A DNA stretch of 64,000 nucleotides from Clavibacter michiganensis (GTDB taxonomy: Bacteria > Actinomycetota > Actinomycetes > Actinomycetales > Microbacteriaceae). Shown here piece by piece: positions 7,210-16,019 of the stretch. The notes beneath the pieces were generated by a model. That model did no database searches. It was not told where the DNA came from and worked only from the letters and a program-made list of their open reading frames with translations. A program made the position numbers and the translations under genes. The stretch is taken from contig NZ_CP080437.1 of the NCBI RefSeq assembly GCF_021216655.1, positions 2,604,001 through 2,668,000 of the forward strand. Reading direction: 5' to 3'. Numbering within the stretch: the stretch's first letter is position 1; every line of letters begins with the position of its first letter.

Positions 7210-8217
7210 TCAGCCCGCGCGCCCCCGCAACGCGATCCGCGCGATCCGGTCGCACAGCTCCGGGTACCCGATGCCGACGGCCGCCGCCGACTGCGGCAGG
7301 AGGCTCGTCGCGGTGAGGCCGGGCAGGCTGTTGGCCTCGATGATCCAGAGGGCGCCCGCGTCGTCGAGCCGGAAGTCGGAGCGGCTGTACCCGGCGAGCC
7401 GGAGGATCCGGTGGGCGGCCAGCGCCGCCGCCCGCGCCTCCTCCGCCACCTCGCTCGGCAGGTCGGCCGGGAACGTCTCCGCGATCGCGCCCGCCTGGTA
7501 CTTCGCGGCGTAGGTGAACGCCTCGTCCACGGGCACGCCGATCTCGCCCACCGCGAGCGCCTCGCCGTCGAGCACGCCGACCGTCAGCTCGCGGCCGCGC
7601 ACGAACCGCTCGACCATCACGGTGCCGTGCCGCCGCGCCAGCTCGAGCGCGGCGGGCAGCTCCGCGGCGGCGCGCACCACGGAGAGCCCGACGGTGGATC
7701 CCTGCCCGGTCGGCTTCACGACCACCGGGAACCCGAGGGCGGGCTCGACCGCATCCGGCTCGGGGTCGATGATCCAGTCGGGCGTCCGCACGCCGCCGGC
7801 GCGCAGCAGCGTCTTGGCGACGTCCTTGTCCATCGCGAGCGCGCTGCCGAGGGAGCCGGATCCCGTGAACGGGATGCCCGCGAGCTCGAGGAGCGCCTGC
7901 AGACGGCCGTCCTCGCCGGATCCGCCGTGCAGCGCGAGGAACACCAGGTCGCTGTCGCGGAGGTCGGCCGGCAGGCGCAGCACCGCGGCGGACCCGCCCG
8001 TGGCCGCGGTGGCCAGCTCCGCGGACGTCGGCGGGCGCACGCCGACGTCGGGGGTGAGGATCCGCGCCTCGGCGGCGGCGGCCAGCGCGCCCCGCGCGGT
8101 GTCGACCGCGACCACCTCGTGCCCGAGCGCCCGGAGGGCCGGGACGACCTGCGCCGCGCTCGCGATGGAGACGTCGCGCTCCTCGCTCTCGCCGCCGAAG
8201 AGCACAGAGATCCGCAT
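7210..8217 (-). CDS. ddl: D-alanine--D-alanine ligase
   Basis: A 335-residue ATP-grasp ligase that joins two D-alanines for peptidoglycan precursor synthesis in the cytoplasm. It shows LFGGESEERDVSIASA at the N-terminus (D-Ala site 1), LHGGSGEDGRLQALLE at 96-111, the ATP-binding loop VVVKPTGQGSTVGLS (165-179), ERFVRGRELTVGVL (203-216) and the metal/oxyanion segment IIEANSLPGLT (292-302). The length is normal. The ATG lies six bases after TAGGGT (minus strand), giving a leaderless mRNA. An additional housekeeping ddl elsewhere is possible, because this copy stands outside any cell-wall cluster. Confidence 0.92.
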   Translation of the reverse strand: MRISVLFGGESEERDVSIASAAQVVPALRALGHEVVAVDTARGALAAAAEARILTPDVGVRPPTSAELATAATGGSAAVLRLPADLRDSDLVFLALHGGSGEDGRLQALLELAGIPFTGSGSLGSALAMDKDVAKTLLRAGGVRTPDWIIDPEPDAVEPALGFPVVVKPTGQGSTVGLSVVRAAAELPAALELARRHGTVMVERFVRGRELTVGVLDGEALAVGEIGVPVDEAFTYAAKYQAGAIAETFPADLPSEVAEEARAAALAAHRILRLAGYSRSDFRLDDAGALWIIEANSLPGLTATSLLPQSAAAVGIGYPELCDRIARIALRGRAG

Positions 8218-8263
8218 CCCGCGACCCTATCGGCGGGCCGCGCGGCGGAGCGACGCGCCGCGC

Positions 8264-8966
8264 TCAGCCGCGCGGGAGCGCCGCGATCGCGTCGACCACG
8301 AGGTCGGGCCGCGTGACGAACGGGTGGTGGCCGGTCGGCAGCTCCACGGCACGCGTCGCCCGGGCGGCGTGCGCGCGCTGCAGCTCGACGGAGGTCGTCC
8401 GCGCACACCAGGTACGTGGAGTCGACGCCGCGCCAGCCGGCCGCCGTGGTCGGCGTGACGAACGCCCCCGCCGCCTGCCGCGTCACGCGCGCCCAGGCCT
8501 GCTGCTGCGTGGCGGGATCAGCGTCCTGTAGGAAGCGCGCGCCGAACGACGCGACGTCCAGCCCTGCCACCCGGAGCGCCCCGTCGCCCGCGTCCTCGAG
8601 GGTGACGGGGTCCGCCTCGCCGCCGAGGATCAGCGCCTGCGCCTGCCCCACGTCGGGCAGGTAGGAGGAGATGAGCACGAGGTGCGCGACGGCCGCGTGC
8701 GGGCCCGCCTCCGCGATCACGGTGCCGCCGTAGGAGTGGCCGACGACGATCGCCTGGCCGTCGTCGATCCCGTCGAGCGCGCGCCGCAGCGCGGCCGCAT
8801 CCGCGACGAGGCCGCCTGCCATCTCGCCTGCGGTCGTCTCGCCGCAGGACGGCAGCGCCAGCGCGCGGCTGCGGATCCCGGTCCGCTCGCGCAGCAGCTC
8901 CGCCGTCGCTCCCCACCACCAGGCGCCGTCGCGCACCAGGGCGCCGTGCACGAAGACCAGCTCCAT
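8264..8966 (-). pseudogene. Alpha/beta hydrolase, frameshifted near its end
   Basis: Reads as an esterase-like alpha/beta hydrolase: FVHGALVRDGAWWW at the start, the nucleophile elbow GHSYGG (Ser) in the middle and DSTYLVCADD before the break. After that codon the family alignment continues in another frame with RTTSVELQRAHAARAT and the catalytic-histidine segment TGHHPFV, ending at TGA 8264-8266. The site of the break carries one copy of CGGACGAC (8394-8401). Restoring a second tandem copy would put both frames together, so an 8-bp slippage deletion is the likely cause. Without repair the protein loses its catalytic His and runs on antisense to ddl. It is coupled to the DHFR-like gene, whose stop lies two bases upstream of the ATG. 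Confidence 0.75.
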
Positions 8967-8968
8967 CG

Positions 8969-9523
8969 TCAGCTCCCTCCGTCGCGCAGCGCGTAGGTGA
9001 GCAGCGCGTTGCCCGCGCTCGTGATCTCGGAGCGCCGCAGCTCCAGCCGCGTCACCGGATCGCTCGGCTCGAACAGGCGACGGCCGGCGCCCGCGACGAC
9101 CGGGTGGATCATCAGGGTCAGCTCGTCGAGCACCCCCGCGAACAGCAGCTCGCGCGCGAGGGAGATGCTCGCGAAGACGCCGATGTCGCCGCCGTCCGTG
9201 CGCTTCAGGTCCGCGAGGGCATCCACGACGTCGCCCTCGATGAGGGTCGCGTTCCAGTCGAGCTCGCCGGTGAGCGTCGTCGACGCGACGAGCTTCTCGA
9301 TCGGGTTGATGAAGGCGCCGAACGCGTCGTCCGCGGGCGCCTGGGGCCAGTACGAGGACCACTCCTCGTAGCCGTGCCGTCCGAGCACGGCCGTGGTCAC
9401 CGTCTCCATGAGGCGGGCCATCCCGGCGCCGAGCTCGGCGTCGAAGCTGTCGAACTGGAACAGGTTCGGCGCCTCCACGACGCCGTCGACGGACGCGAAC
9501 AGTCCTGCGGTGATCCGGCGCAT
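8969..9523 (-). CDS. Dihydrofolate-reductase-like (RibD C-terminal) protein
   Basis: A 184-residue protein of the RibD C-terminal/DHFR-like family common in actinobacteria (YyaP/YwjB type). It opens with RRITAGLFASVDGVVEAP and carries the SSYWPQAPADDAFGAFIN region and an NADPH-site-like block near its C-terminus with LTLMIHPVVAGAGRRLFE. The ATG at 9523 is chosen over upstream alternatives because GGAGGAG stands seven bases before it and the domain begins at once. These proteins are probably NADPH-dependent reductases with unknown substrates. It is followed two bases later by the frameshifted hydrolase. Confidence 0.82.
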   Translation of the reverse strand: MRRITAGLFASVDGVVEAPNLFQFDSFDAELGAGMARLMETVTTAVLGRHGYEEWSSYWPQAPADDAFGAFINPIEKLVASTTLTGELDWNATLIEGDVVDALADLKRTDGGDIGVFASISLARELLFAGVLDELTLMIHPVVAGAGRRLFEPSDPVTRLELRRSEITSAGNALLTYALRDGGS

Positions 9524-9636
9524 GCGGCTCCTCCTCGAGCTGGCGGGTGTGGTCGCCATGATCCGCGCCGCGTGGCCCCCGGTAAAGGGGCGGCGCGCAC
9601 GGGGGCTTCTCCGGCTCGCGTTCACACGGCCGCAAC

Positions 9637-9723
9637 ACGCGTGCATCGCCGCGGAAACGCGTGCTGCCTAGTGTCGTGTGCAACGGCGATTGCAGAGCTC
9701 GTCCTCCGCGACGGCGATTGCAG
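9637..9723 (+). promoter_or_regulatory. Promoter region with two pairs of direct repeats
   Basis: The 264-base gap before the DUF3100 gene holds ACGCGTGC twice (9637-9644, 9657-9664; period 20), then a TAGTGT -10 element at 9669-9674, then ACGGCGATTGCAG twice (9683-9695, 9711-9723; period 28) just after the expected transcription start. The second pair is a good candidate operator for the RpiR regulator encoded in the operon. The remaining 60 bases up to the ATG show only the ribosome-binding site. Confidence 0.5.
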
Positions 9724-9787
9724 GAACCGTTCCTCATCGATCCGTCGCGCCGGCCTCCCGCCGGCGCACCTCGCGAAGGGACCGCCC

Positions 9788-11131
9788 ATGACCACGACCG
9801 TCGGAGAGAGGACGAGGTCCATCGTCGGCCTCCGCGGCGTCGCGCCGGTGGCCGTCGCCGCCCTCGTGATCGCGCTCGTCGCCCAGGTGATCGGGTCACG
9901 GACCCTGCCGCTCGGATCCGCCTCCATCGTCTTCTTCCCGATGGTGTGGGGCCTCCTCATCGCCGCCGCCCTGTCCTTCCAGCGGATCCGACCGGTCGGC
10001 CTCGGCTTCCAGCGCATCGCGAACGCGTTCGTGGGCGTCGCCGTGCTGTTCCTCGTCGCGCGGCTCGCCTTCAACATCGGGCCGAACATCCCCACGCTGC
10101 TGCAGGCCGGACCCGCGCTGCTGCTGCAGGAGATCGGGCACCTGCTCGGCACGGTCGCGCTCGCCCTGCCGCTCGCCGTGCTGCTGCGGATGGGCAAGGC
10201 CACCATCGGCGCGACCTTCTCGCTCGACCGCGAGCCGGCCTTCGCGATGGTGAGCGAGAAGTACGGGCCGGACTCCGACCAGTACCGCGGCGTGCTCGCC
10301 ATGTACGTGTTCGGCACGCTGTTCGGCGCGGTCTACATCACGCTGCTGACCTCGCTCGTGGCGTCGGCCGACGTGTTCGACCCGCTGGCGCTCGCGATGG
10401 GCGCGGGCGTCGGATCCGGGTCGATGATGGCCGCGTCGACCGCCAGCATCATCGCCGCGTACCCCGGCCAGCAGGACGCGATCCTCGGCATCGCGGCGGT
10501 CTCGAACCTCATCACCACGGTCCTCGGCGTGTACGTCGGCATCTACGTGGCGCTGCCGCTCGCCGACCGGTTCTACCGGTTCCTCACGCGGAAGCAGGCG
10601 GCGGCCGAGGCCGCGTCCGGTCCCGCGCCGGTCTCCGCCGCGACCGAGGAGGCGAACCGCGCCTTCCGGGAGCGCGTCGCCGAGGCGGCGGCGCCCGTGG
10701 ACATCCGGCCGTGGATCACGATCCCGATACTCGCGGTGGTGGGCATCGGCACCGCGTCGATCTTCGCGGGCGGCGTGAGCTGGTCCATCGTCGGCGGCTA
10801 CGCGATCCTCATCGCCCTGCTGCTGGTGAGCCAGCTGCTGGCGAAGGTGACGCGCAAGGTGTCCGCGATCGTCTTCGTCACCACCATCGGGGCGCTGGCC
10901 TCGAGCCCCTACTCGCCCATCGGCGCCGAGCTGACCGCGGTCGTCACCTCCATCGACTTCCTCTCCATCGCGTGCGCCACCCTCACGTTCGCGGGCCTCA
11001 GCCTCGGCAAGGACGCGGCGCTGCTGAAGACGGTCGGCTGGCGCATCGTGCCCGTCGGGCTCGTCGCCATCACGGCGTCGTTCCTGCTCTCGGCCGTCAT
11101 CGCGGAGTTCGCGCTCGGGTTCTGGGCGTGA
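9788..11131 (+). CDS. DUF3100 integral membrane protein, putative transporter
   Basis: A 447-residue polytopic membrane protein of the DUF3100 family, with about ten hydrophobic helices and a charged cytoplasmic loop of some 45 residues in the middle (around 275-315). Family-typical segments include IGPNIPTLLQAGPALLLQE, GKATIGATFSLDREPAFAM, KYGPDSDQYRGVLAMYVFG and GAGVGSGSMMAASTASIIAA. The architecture and the internal similarity of the two halves look like a secondary transporter, but the family has no characterised member that I know of. It is the first gene of an operon with an RpiR regulator and two dehydrogenases, so import of the substrate they oxidise is the simplest hypothesis. Confidence 0.78.
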   Translation: MTTTVGERTRSIVGLRGVAPVAVAALVIALVAQVIGSRTLPLGSASIVFFPMVWGLLIAAALSFQRIRPVGLGFQRIANAFVGVAVLFLVARLAFNIGPNIPTLLQAGPALLLQEIGHLLGTVALALPLAVLLRMGKATIGATFSLDREPAFAMVSEKYGPDSDQYRGVLAMYVFGTLFGAVYITLLTSLVASADVFDPLALAMGAGVGSGSMMAASTASIIAAYPGQQDAILGIAAVSNLITTVLGVYVGIYVALPLADRFYRFLTRKQAAAEAASGPAPVSAATEEANRAFRERVAEAAAPVDIRPWITIPILAVVGIGTASIFAGGVSWSIVGGYAILIALLLVSQLLAKVTRKVSAIVFVTTIGALASSPYSPIGAELTAVVTSIDFLSIACATLTFAGLSLGKDAALLKTVGWRIVPVGLVAITASFLLSAVIAEFALGFWA

Positions 11132-11985
11132 GCGCCGCGGATCCGCTCGCCGACTGGCTCGACGAGCTCGAGCCGACGAAGGGGCACACGCCGTCGCACG
11201 CCCGCATCGCGCGCGTGCTCCTCGAGAACCAGCAGCTCGCGTCGTACTCCGAGATCGCCGAGATCGCCCAGCGGGCCGAGGTCAACGCCAGCACCGTGGT
11301 GCGGTTCGCGCAGGCCCTCGGCTTCCGCGGCTGGCCCGAGCTGCAGCAGGAGCTGCGGATGCGGTACCTCGCGACCCTGACCTCCGAGGAGACCCTGCGC
11401 GAGCACCCGGCGGCGGCGTCGGGCGCGGTGCACGCGTCCATCCAGCGCGACGTCGCGAACCTCGGGCGGGCGCTCGAGTCCATCGACCCGGCGGAGGGCG
11501 ACGCGGCCATCGTGGCGCTCGCCTCCGCCGGGCGGATCCTGGTGGTCGGCATGGGCTCGTTCGGCGCGCCGGCGTCGATCCTCGCGCACCTCGGATCCGT
11601 GATGGGCTACCCCGTCTCCTTCGAGGGCCGGGGCGGCGCCCACCTCGCGGCCGCCATGACCGCGCTCGGCGCGGACGACGTGCTCGTGGTCGTGAGCCTG
11701 TGGCGGCCGATGCGCGATGTGCTCGCGGCGGCGACCGCGGCCCACGCGGCGGGCACGACCGTCGTCGCCATCACCGACATGCGCCGGGGCCGCCTCGCCG
11801 CCAGCGCCGACCACGTGCTCGTCGTGCCCAGCGAGGGCGTCTCGTTCCTGCAGTCCACGGCGGCGACCACGTCGGTCGTCTACGGCCTGCTCAGCGGGAT
11901 GGAGTCGGCGCACCCCGAGCGCAGCCGCGCAGCCCTCCGCCGCACGCAGGAGCTGTGGCAGCAGCTCGGCACCTTCACGGGCTGA
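11128..11985 (+). CDS. RpiR-family transcriptional regulator (HTH plus SIS domain)
   Basis: A 285-residue regulator, GTG start, overlapping the DUF3100 gene by four bases. The N-terminal RpiR helix-turn-helix occupies about residues 1-80 (YSEIAEIAQRAEVNASTVVRFAQALG). The C-terminal SIS sugar-phosphate-binding domain lies near 110-250 (RILVVGMGSFGAPASILAHL, DVLVVVSLWRPMRDVL, TVVAITDMRRG). RpiR regulators respond to phosphorylated sugars or sugar acids. It probably controls this operon from the repeats at 9683-9723, and a ligand related to the oxidised substrate is likely. Confidence 0.88.
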   Translation: MSAADPLADWLDELEPTKGHTPSHARIARVLLENQQLASYSEIAEIAQRAEVNASTVVRFAQALGFRGWPELQQELRMRYLATLTSEETLREHPAAASGAVHASIQRDVANLGRALESIDPAEGDAAIVALASAGRILVVGMGSFGAPASILAHLGSVMGYPVSFEGRGGAHLAAAMTALGADDVLVVVSLWRPMRDVLAAATAAHAAGTTVVAITDMRRGRLAASADHVLVVPSEGVSFLQSTAATTSVVYGLLSGMESAHPERSRAALRRTQELWQQLGTFTG

Positions 11986-12045
11986 CGCGCCCGTCCGCAT
12001 CCCACCCGCTTCGACCCGCCGCACCTCGCGGCACCGGAAGGACCC

Positions 12046-12990
12046 ATGAGCCCCACCGACCCGCTCGACCCCACCACCCCGCGGCGCATCGGCGTCGTCG
12101 GGCTCGGATCGATGGGCGGCGCCATGGCGGCGTCCCTCGCCGGCCGCGGCTGGGACGTCGTCGGCTGCGACCCGTCCGCGGCGGCGCGCGAGGCGGCGGA
12201 GGCGCGCGGCCTCGCCACGGTCGCCGGCGTGTCCGCCCTCGCCGGGATCCCGTACGTCGTGCTCTCGCTGCCGTCCGCGCGCGTGGTCGAGGCGACGGTG
12301 CCCGCGCTCCTCGCCGTGCCCGGCACCGTGGCCGTCGTCGACACCACCACCTCCGAGCCCGGCACGAGCGCCGCGATGGCCGCGCTCGCCGCCGCGCACG
12401 GCGCCGCGTTCGTCGACGCCCCGGTCTCCGGCGGCAACACGGGCGCGGCCGCGGGCACGCTCGCGTCCTTCGTCGGCGGATCCGCGCCGGCCGTCGACGC
12501 CGCCCGCCCCGTCCTCGAGGCGCTCACCTCCGGCGGCTGGCGCCACGTCGGCCCCGCTGGATCCGGGAACGTCGTCAAGCTCCTCAACAACATGCTCGTC
12601 TCGGTCAACCTGCTCGCGGTCGCGGAGGCGATGGACGTGGCCGCGGCCCACGGGATCGACCTCGACACCGCGGTCGCCGCGCTCAACACGGCCACGGGCG
12701 CGAGCACGGTCAGCCAGCGGATGTTCCCGGACCAGATCCTCAACGGCCGCTTCGGCTCCGGCTTCGCGCTGGGCCTCATGGCGCGCGACGTGGCGCTCGC
12801 GCACGACGTTGCCCGCGCGACCGGCGCCACCCCCGGCCTCTTCGCCGAGACGGACGCGCGCTGGCAGCAGGCGCTCGCCGCCCTCGGCCCGCGCGCGGAC
12901 TTCGTCGCCGCGACCTCCACCTTCACCACGGCGACCACCGCCCTGGATCCCGCGCAGCTCCCCGCGCGGAAGGACGACACCGCCAGATGA
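12046..12990 (+). CDS. NAD(P)-dependent beta-hydroxyacid dehydrogenase (HIBADH/GarR-like)
   Basis: A 314-residue oxidoreductase of the 3-hydroxyisobutyrate / tartronate-semialdehyde reductase family. IGVVGLGSMGGAMA (15-28) binds the dinucleotide. DAPVSGG at 124-130 is the substrate-binding signature, and GNVVKLLNN (174-182) carries the catalytic Lys178. Family substrates are short beta-hydroxyacids or their semialdehydes. It is preceded by GGAAGGA and overlaps the aldehyde dehydrogenase by four bases, so the two enzymes probably work in sequence: hydroxyacid to semialdehyde, then semialdehyde to acid or acyl-CoA. Confidence 0.87.
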   Translation: MSPTDPLDPTTPRRIGVVGLGSMGGAMAASLAGRGWDVVGCDPSAAAREAAEARGLATVAGVSALAGIPYVVLSLPSARVVEATVPALLAVPGTVAVVDTTTSEPGTSAAMAALAAAHGAAFVDAPVSGGNTGAAAGTLASFVGGSAPAVDAARPVLEALTSGGWRHVGPAGSGNVVKLLNNMLVSVNLLAVAEAMDVAAAHGIDLDTAVAALNTATGASTVSQRMFPDQILNGRFGSGFALGLMARDVALAHDVARATGATPGLFAETDARWQQALAALGPRADFVAATSTFTTATTALDPAQLPARKDDTAR

Positions 12991-14567
12991 CCGCCCCCGA
13001 CCCGACCTCCCGCACCGCGCTCCTCGACGCGGTCGACCCGACCGCGCACCCCGCCCGGCGAGCCCGGGACCTCATCGCCCACGCGTTCTCCGACGGCATC
13101 GGCACGTGGGCCGACGGGCGCGTGCACCCGGGATCCGGACCCGCCATCGACCTCGTCGACGCCGCGACGGGCGAGCTCGTCACGAGCTACGCGGATCCGG
13201 GGGCCGAGGGCGCCGAGACCGCCCTCGCCGCCGCGACCCGCGGGGCGCGCACGTGGGGCGCGATGGATCCCTACGACCGGGCCGCGATCCTCCGCGACGT
13301 CGCGCGCGCCATCGGCGAGCACCAGGAGGAGCTCGCCGTGCTCGAGACGGTGACGACCGGCAAGCCGATCCGCGACGCCCGCGTCGAGGCCGGCCGCGTG
13401 GCCCAGATGTTCGGCTACTACGCCGGCTGGGCCGACAAGGTCACCGGCCAGACCATCCCCGTCCCCGGCGACTGGCTCACCTACACGACGCGCGTGCCGT
13501 GGGGCGTCGTGGTCGCGGTCACGCCGTGGAACTCGCCGCTGTTCACCGCCGGATGGAACTCGTCCGCCCCGCTCGCCGCCGGCAACGCCGTGATCCTCAA
13601 GCCCAGCGAGTACACGCCGCTCAGCACGATCCGCCTGGCGCAGCTCGCCGAGGAGGCCGGCTTGCCTGCGGGCGTGCTCTCGGTCGCGGTCGGCGCGGGC
13701 ACGACGGTCGGCGCCGCGCTCAGCACGGACCGGCGCGTGGGCAAGCTCAGCTTCATCGGATCCGTACCCGTCGGCCGCACGGTCGCGCAGGCGGCGGCGG
13801 GCGCCGGGATCCCCGTCGTGCTCGAGCTCGTCGGCAAGAGCGCCAACATCGTGTTCGCCGACGCGGACCTCGACCAGGCCGCGCGCGGCGCAGTGAGCGC
13901 CGTGTTCTCGGGCGCCGGCCAGTCGTGCGTCGCCGGATCCCGCCTGCTGGTGGAGCGCGGCGTGCACGACGAGCTCGTGGCGCGCATCGTCGCCCAGGTC
14001 GACGCGCTCCGGCTCGGCGACCCGCTCGACCCCGACACCGAGATCGGCCCGATCATCTCCCGCCGCCAGGTCGCGACCATCCGCTCGCTCATCCAGGCGG
14101 GCCAGGAGGACGGCGCCACGCGGCTCTCGGGTGCGACGCCCGCCGCCTCGGTGGCCGACGGCGCGCTCGCGGACGGCAGCTGGATCATGCCCACGATCCT
14201 CCACGGCGTCGAGCCCGGCCACCGGCTGGAGACCACCGAGGTCTTCGGCCCCGTCCTCGGCGTCTCCGTCTTCGACACGGAGGAGGAGGTGGTCGCGCGC
14301 GCGAACGCCACGGGCTTCGGCCTCGCGGGCGCCGTCTGGACCTCCGACGTGTCGCGCGCGCACCGCGTGGCCGCGGCCGTGGACGCCGGGACGTTCTGGA
14401 TCAACGCCTACAAGTCCATCCACGTGGCCGTGCCGTTCGGCGGCTTCGGGGAGTCCGGGCACGGGCGCTCGTCGGGCCCGGGCGTGCTCGACGAGTACAC
14501 GCAGCAGAAGGCGGTGTGGGTCCCGACGACGGCACCGGCCGCGCCCTTCCCGTCGATGCGCGGCTAG
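12987..14567 (+). CDS. NAD(P)-dependent aldehyde dehydrogenase
   Basis: A 526-residue ALDH-superfamily enzyme. Key elements are VTPWNSPLF (178-186, with Asn182 stabilising the thiohemiacetal), KPSEYTPL (205-212), the general base Glu280 in VLELVGKSAN and the nucleophile Cys314 in GAGQSCVAGSR. FGGFGESGHGRS near the C-terminus is the usual oligomer/cofactor segment. It has about 40 extra residues at the N-terminus before the family core. It is the last gene of the DUF3100-RpiR-HIBADH unit and is followed by a strong hairpin. Its semialdehyde substrate should be the product of the upstream dehydrogenase. Confidence 0.9.
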   Translation: MTAPDPTSRTALLDAVDPTAHPARRARDLIAHAFSDGIGTWADGRVHPGSGPAIDLVDAATGELVTSYADPGAEGAETALAAATRGARTWGAMDPYDRAAILRDVARAIGEHQEELAVLETVTTGKPIRDARVEAGRVAQMFGYYAGWADKVTGQTIPVPGDWLTYTTRVPWGVVVAVTPWNSPLFTAGWNSSAPLAAGNAVILKPSEYTPLSTIRLAQLAEEAGLPAGVLSVAVGAGTTVGAALSTDRRVGKLSFIGSVPVGRTVAQAAAGAGIPVVLELVGKSANIVFADADLDQAARGAVSAVFSGAGQSCVAGSRLLVERGVHDELVARIVAQVDALRLGDPLDPDTEIGPIISRRQVATIRSLIQAGQEDGATRLSGATPAASVADGALADGSWIMPTILHGVEPGHRLETTEVFGPVLGVSVFDTEEEVVARANATGFGLAGAVWTSDVSRAHRVAAAVDAGTFWINAYKSIHVAVPFGGFGESGHGRSSGPGVLDEYTQQKAVWVPTTAPAAPFPSMRG

Positions 14568-14585
14568 CCGGCGGCGCGCGCTCCC

Positions 14586-14617
14586 GGAGCGGCCCGCCTG
14601 AGGGGACGGGCCGCTCC
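14586..14617 (+). terminator. Hairpin terminator after the ALDH operon
   Basis: Perfect 11-bp arms GGAGCGGCCCG (14586-14596) and CGGGCCGCTCC (14607-14617) around a 10-base loop, 19 bases after the ALDH stop and before the promoter of the sugar ABC operon. Confidence 0.8.
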
Positions 14618-14635
14618 TCTGACGGACGCATTGCA

Positions 14636-14675
14636 GGTTAACCGCTTTACAGGCATGGTCGCGCGGTGTTAGCGT
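14636..14675 (+). promoter_or_regulatory. Sugar-operon promoter with LacI-type operator
   Basis: GGTTAACCGCTTTAC (14636-14650) resembles LacI/GalR-family operators with a central CG. It overlaps the -35 element TTTACA (14646-14651), which is followed by an 18-base spacer and -10 TAGCGT (14670-14675). A repressor bound here would block the promoter of the ABC operon. The ROK protein encoded at the end of the operon or a LacI protein elsewhere could be the binder. Confidence 0.6.
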
Positions 14676-14780
14676 CGCCGCCATCGGGTCAGCGACGACG
14701 CCACCCGGATGCGTGCGAGCTGCGGATCACGGCGTCGTCAGGGCCCGGATCCACCGCCACCTCAAGGAAGAGACCACGCG

Positions 14781-16019
14781 ATGTCCCCTCGATCCACCGC
14801 CCGCCGCCGCCTCGTCGGCGCCGCCGCCCTCGCGGCCACCGTCCCCCTCGTTCTCGCCGGCTGCTCCGGCGGCGGGGGAGGCGGATCCTCGTCCGGCGGC
14901 GATCCGACGACCATCACCGTCACCGACTACTACAACGAGGGCAACGACGACACCGTCATCGGCGACACCCTCACGAAGTGCGGGGAGTCGCTCGGCGTCA
15001 CCATCGAGCGCACGTCGATCCCGGGCTCGAGCCTCATCCAGAAGGTGCTGCAGCAGGCGTCGTCGAAGACGCTGCCCGACGTGCTCATGCTCGACAACCC
15101 CGACCTGCAGCAGATCGCCGCGACGGGAGCGCTCGCCCCGCTCGAGGACTTCGGCATCTCGACCGACGGCTACGCGAAGGGCGTCGTCGACGCGGGCACC
15201 TACGAGGGCAAGACGTACGGCCTCGCGCCCACCGTCAACACCATCGCGCTCTTCTACAACAAGGCGATGCTCGCCGACGCGGGGATCCAGCCGCCCACCA
15301 CCTGGGACGAGCTGAAGACCGCCGCCGCCGCGCTCAAGGACGGCGACCGCTACGGCATCGCCATGGACGCCAACGCCACCTACGAGGGCACCTGGCAGTT
15401 CCTGCCCTTCATGTGGTCGAACGGCGGCGACGAGAAGGACATCGCCACCCCCGAGACCGCGGAGGCGCTCCAGCTCTGGACCGACCTCGTGAAGGACGGC
15501 TCGGCGTCGCAGAGCGTCGTCAACTGGACCCAGTCCGACGTCAACGACCAGTTCATGGCCGGCAAGACGGCGATGATGATCAACGGCCCGTGGCAGATCC
15601 CCGCGCTCACCGAGTCGGGCGTCGACTACGGCATCGCGAAGCTCCCCGCACCCGAGGCGGGCGGCACCGCCGTCGCCCCGCTCGGCGGCGAGGTGTGGAC
15701 CGTGCCGCAGACGGGCGACAAGGCGAAGCAGGCCACGGCCGCGAAGGTCGTCGAGTGCCTCAACTCCGACGAGAACCAGCTCGACATGGCCACCAAGCGC
15801 TACACGATCCCGTCGAAGACCGCCGTCGCCACCGAGTTCGGCCAGCAGGTGCCCGAGGAGCAGGTGTTCGTCGACCTCGTCGCCGACGCCCGCGCGCGCA
15901 CCGGCGAGCTCGGGGCCGAGTGGCCGAAGGCCGCCACGAAGATCTACACGGCCGTGCAGTCGGCGCTCACCGGCCAGTCGTCGCCGGAGGACGCGCTGAA
16001 GAACGCCGAGCAGGGCTGA
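14781..16019 (+). CDS. Sugar ABC transporter substrate-binding lipoprotein (cluster A)
   Basis: A 412-residue extracytoplasmic sugar-binding protein. The signal peptide with twin arginines and the lipobox LAGC (Cys28) precede a Gly/Ser linker and a MalE-type solute-binding domain (YNKAMLADAGIQPPTTWDEL is the classic hinge-region motif). The ATG at 14781 is chosen because AAGGAAG lies at proper distance and the signal peptide begins immediately. It is the first gene of a binding protein - permease - permease - ThuA - dehydrogenase set. The substrate is likely a mono- or disaccharide; trehalose-like sugars are suggested only by the neighbouring ThuA. Confidence 0.9.
   Translation: MSPRSTARRRLVGAAALAATVPLVLAGCSGGGGGGSSSGGDPTTITVTDYYNEGNDDTVIGDTLTKCGESLGVTIERTSIPGSSLIQKVLQQASSKTLPDVLMLDNPDLQQIAATGALAPLEDFGISTDGYAKGVVDAGTYEGKTYGLAPTVNTIALFYNKAMLADAGIQPPTTWDELKTAAAALKDGDRYGIAMDANATYEGTWQFLPFMWSNGGDEKDIATPETAEALQLWTDLVKDGSASQSVVNWTQSDVNDQFMAGKTAMMINGPWQIPALTESGVDYGIAKLPAPEAGGTAVAPLGGEVWTVPQTGDKAKQATAAKVVECLNSDENQLDMATKRYTIPSKTAVATEFGQQVPEEQVFVDLVADARARTGELGAEWPKAATKIYTAVQSALTGQSSPEDALKNAEQG

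Noticed and set aside
11880..14684. A 934-codon minus-strand frame over the dehydrogenase genes
   Set aside because: Same reason: it mirrors strongly supported HIBADH and ALDH genes and has no recognisable domain.
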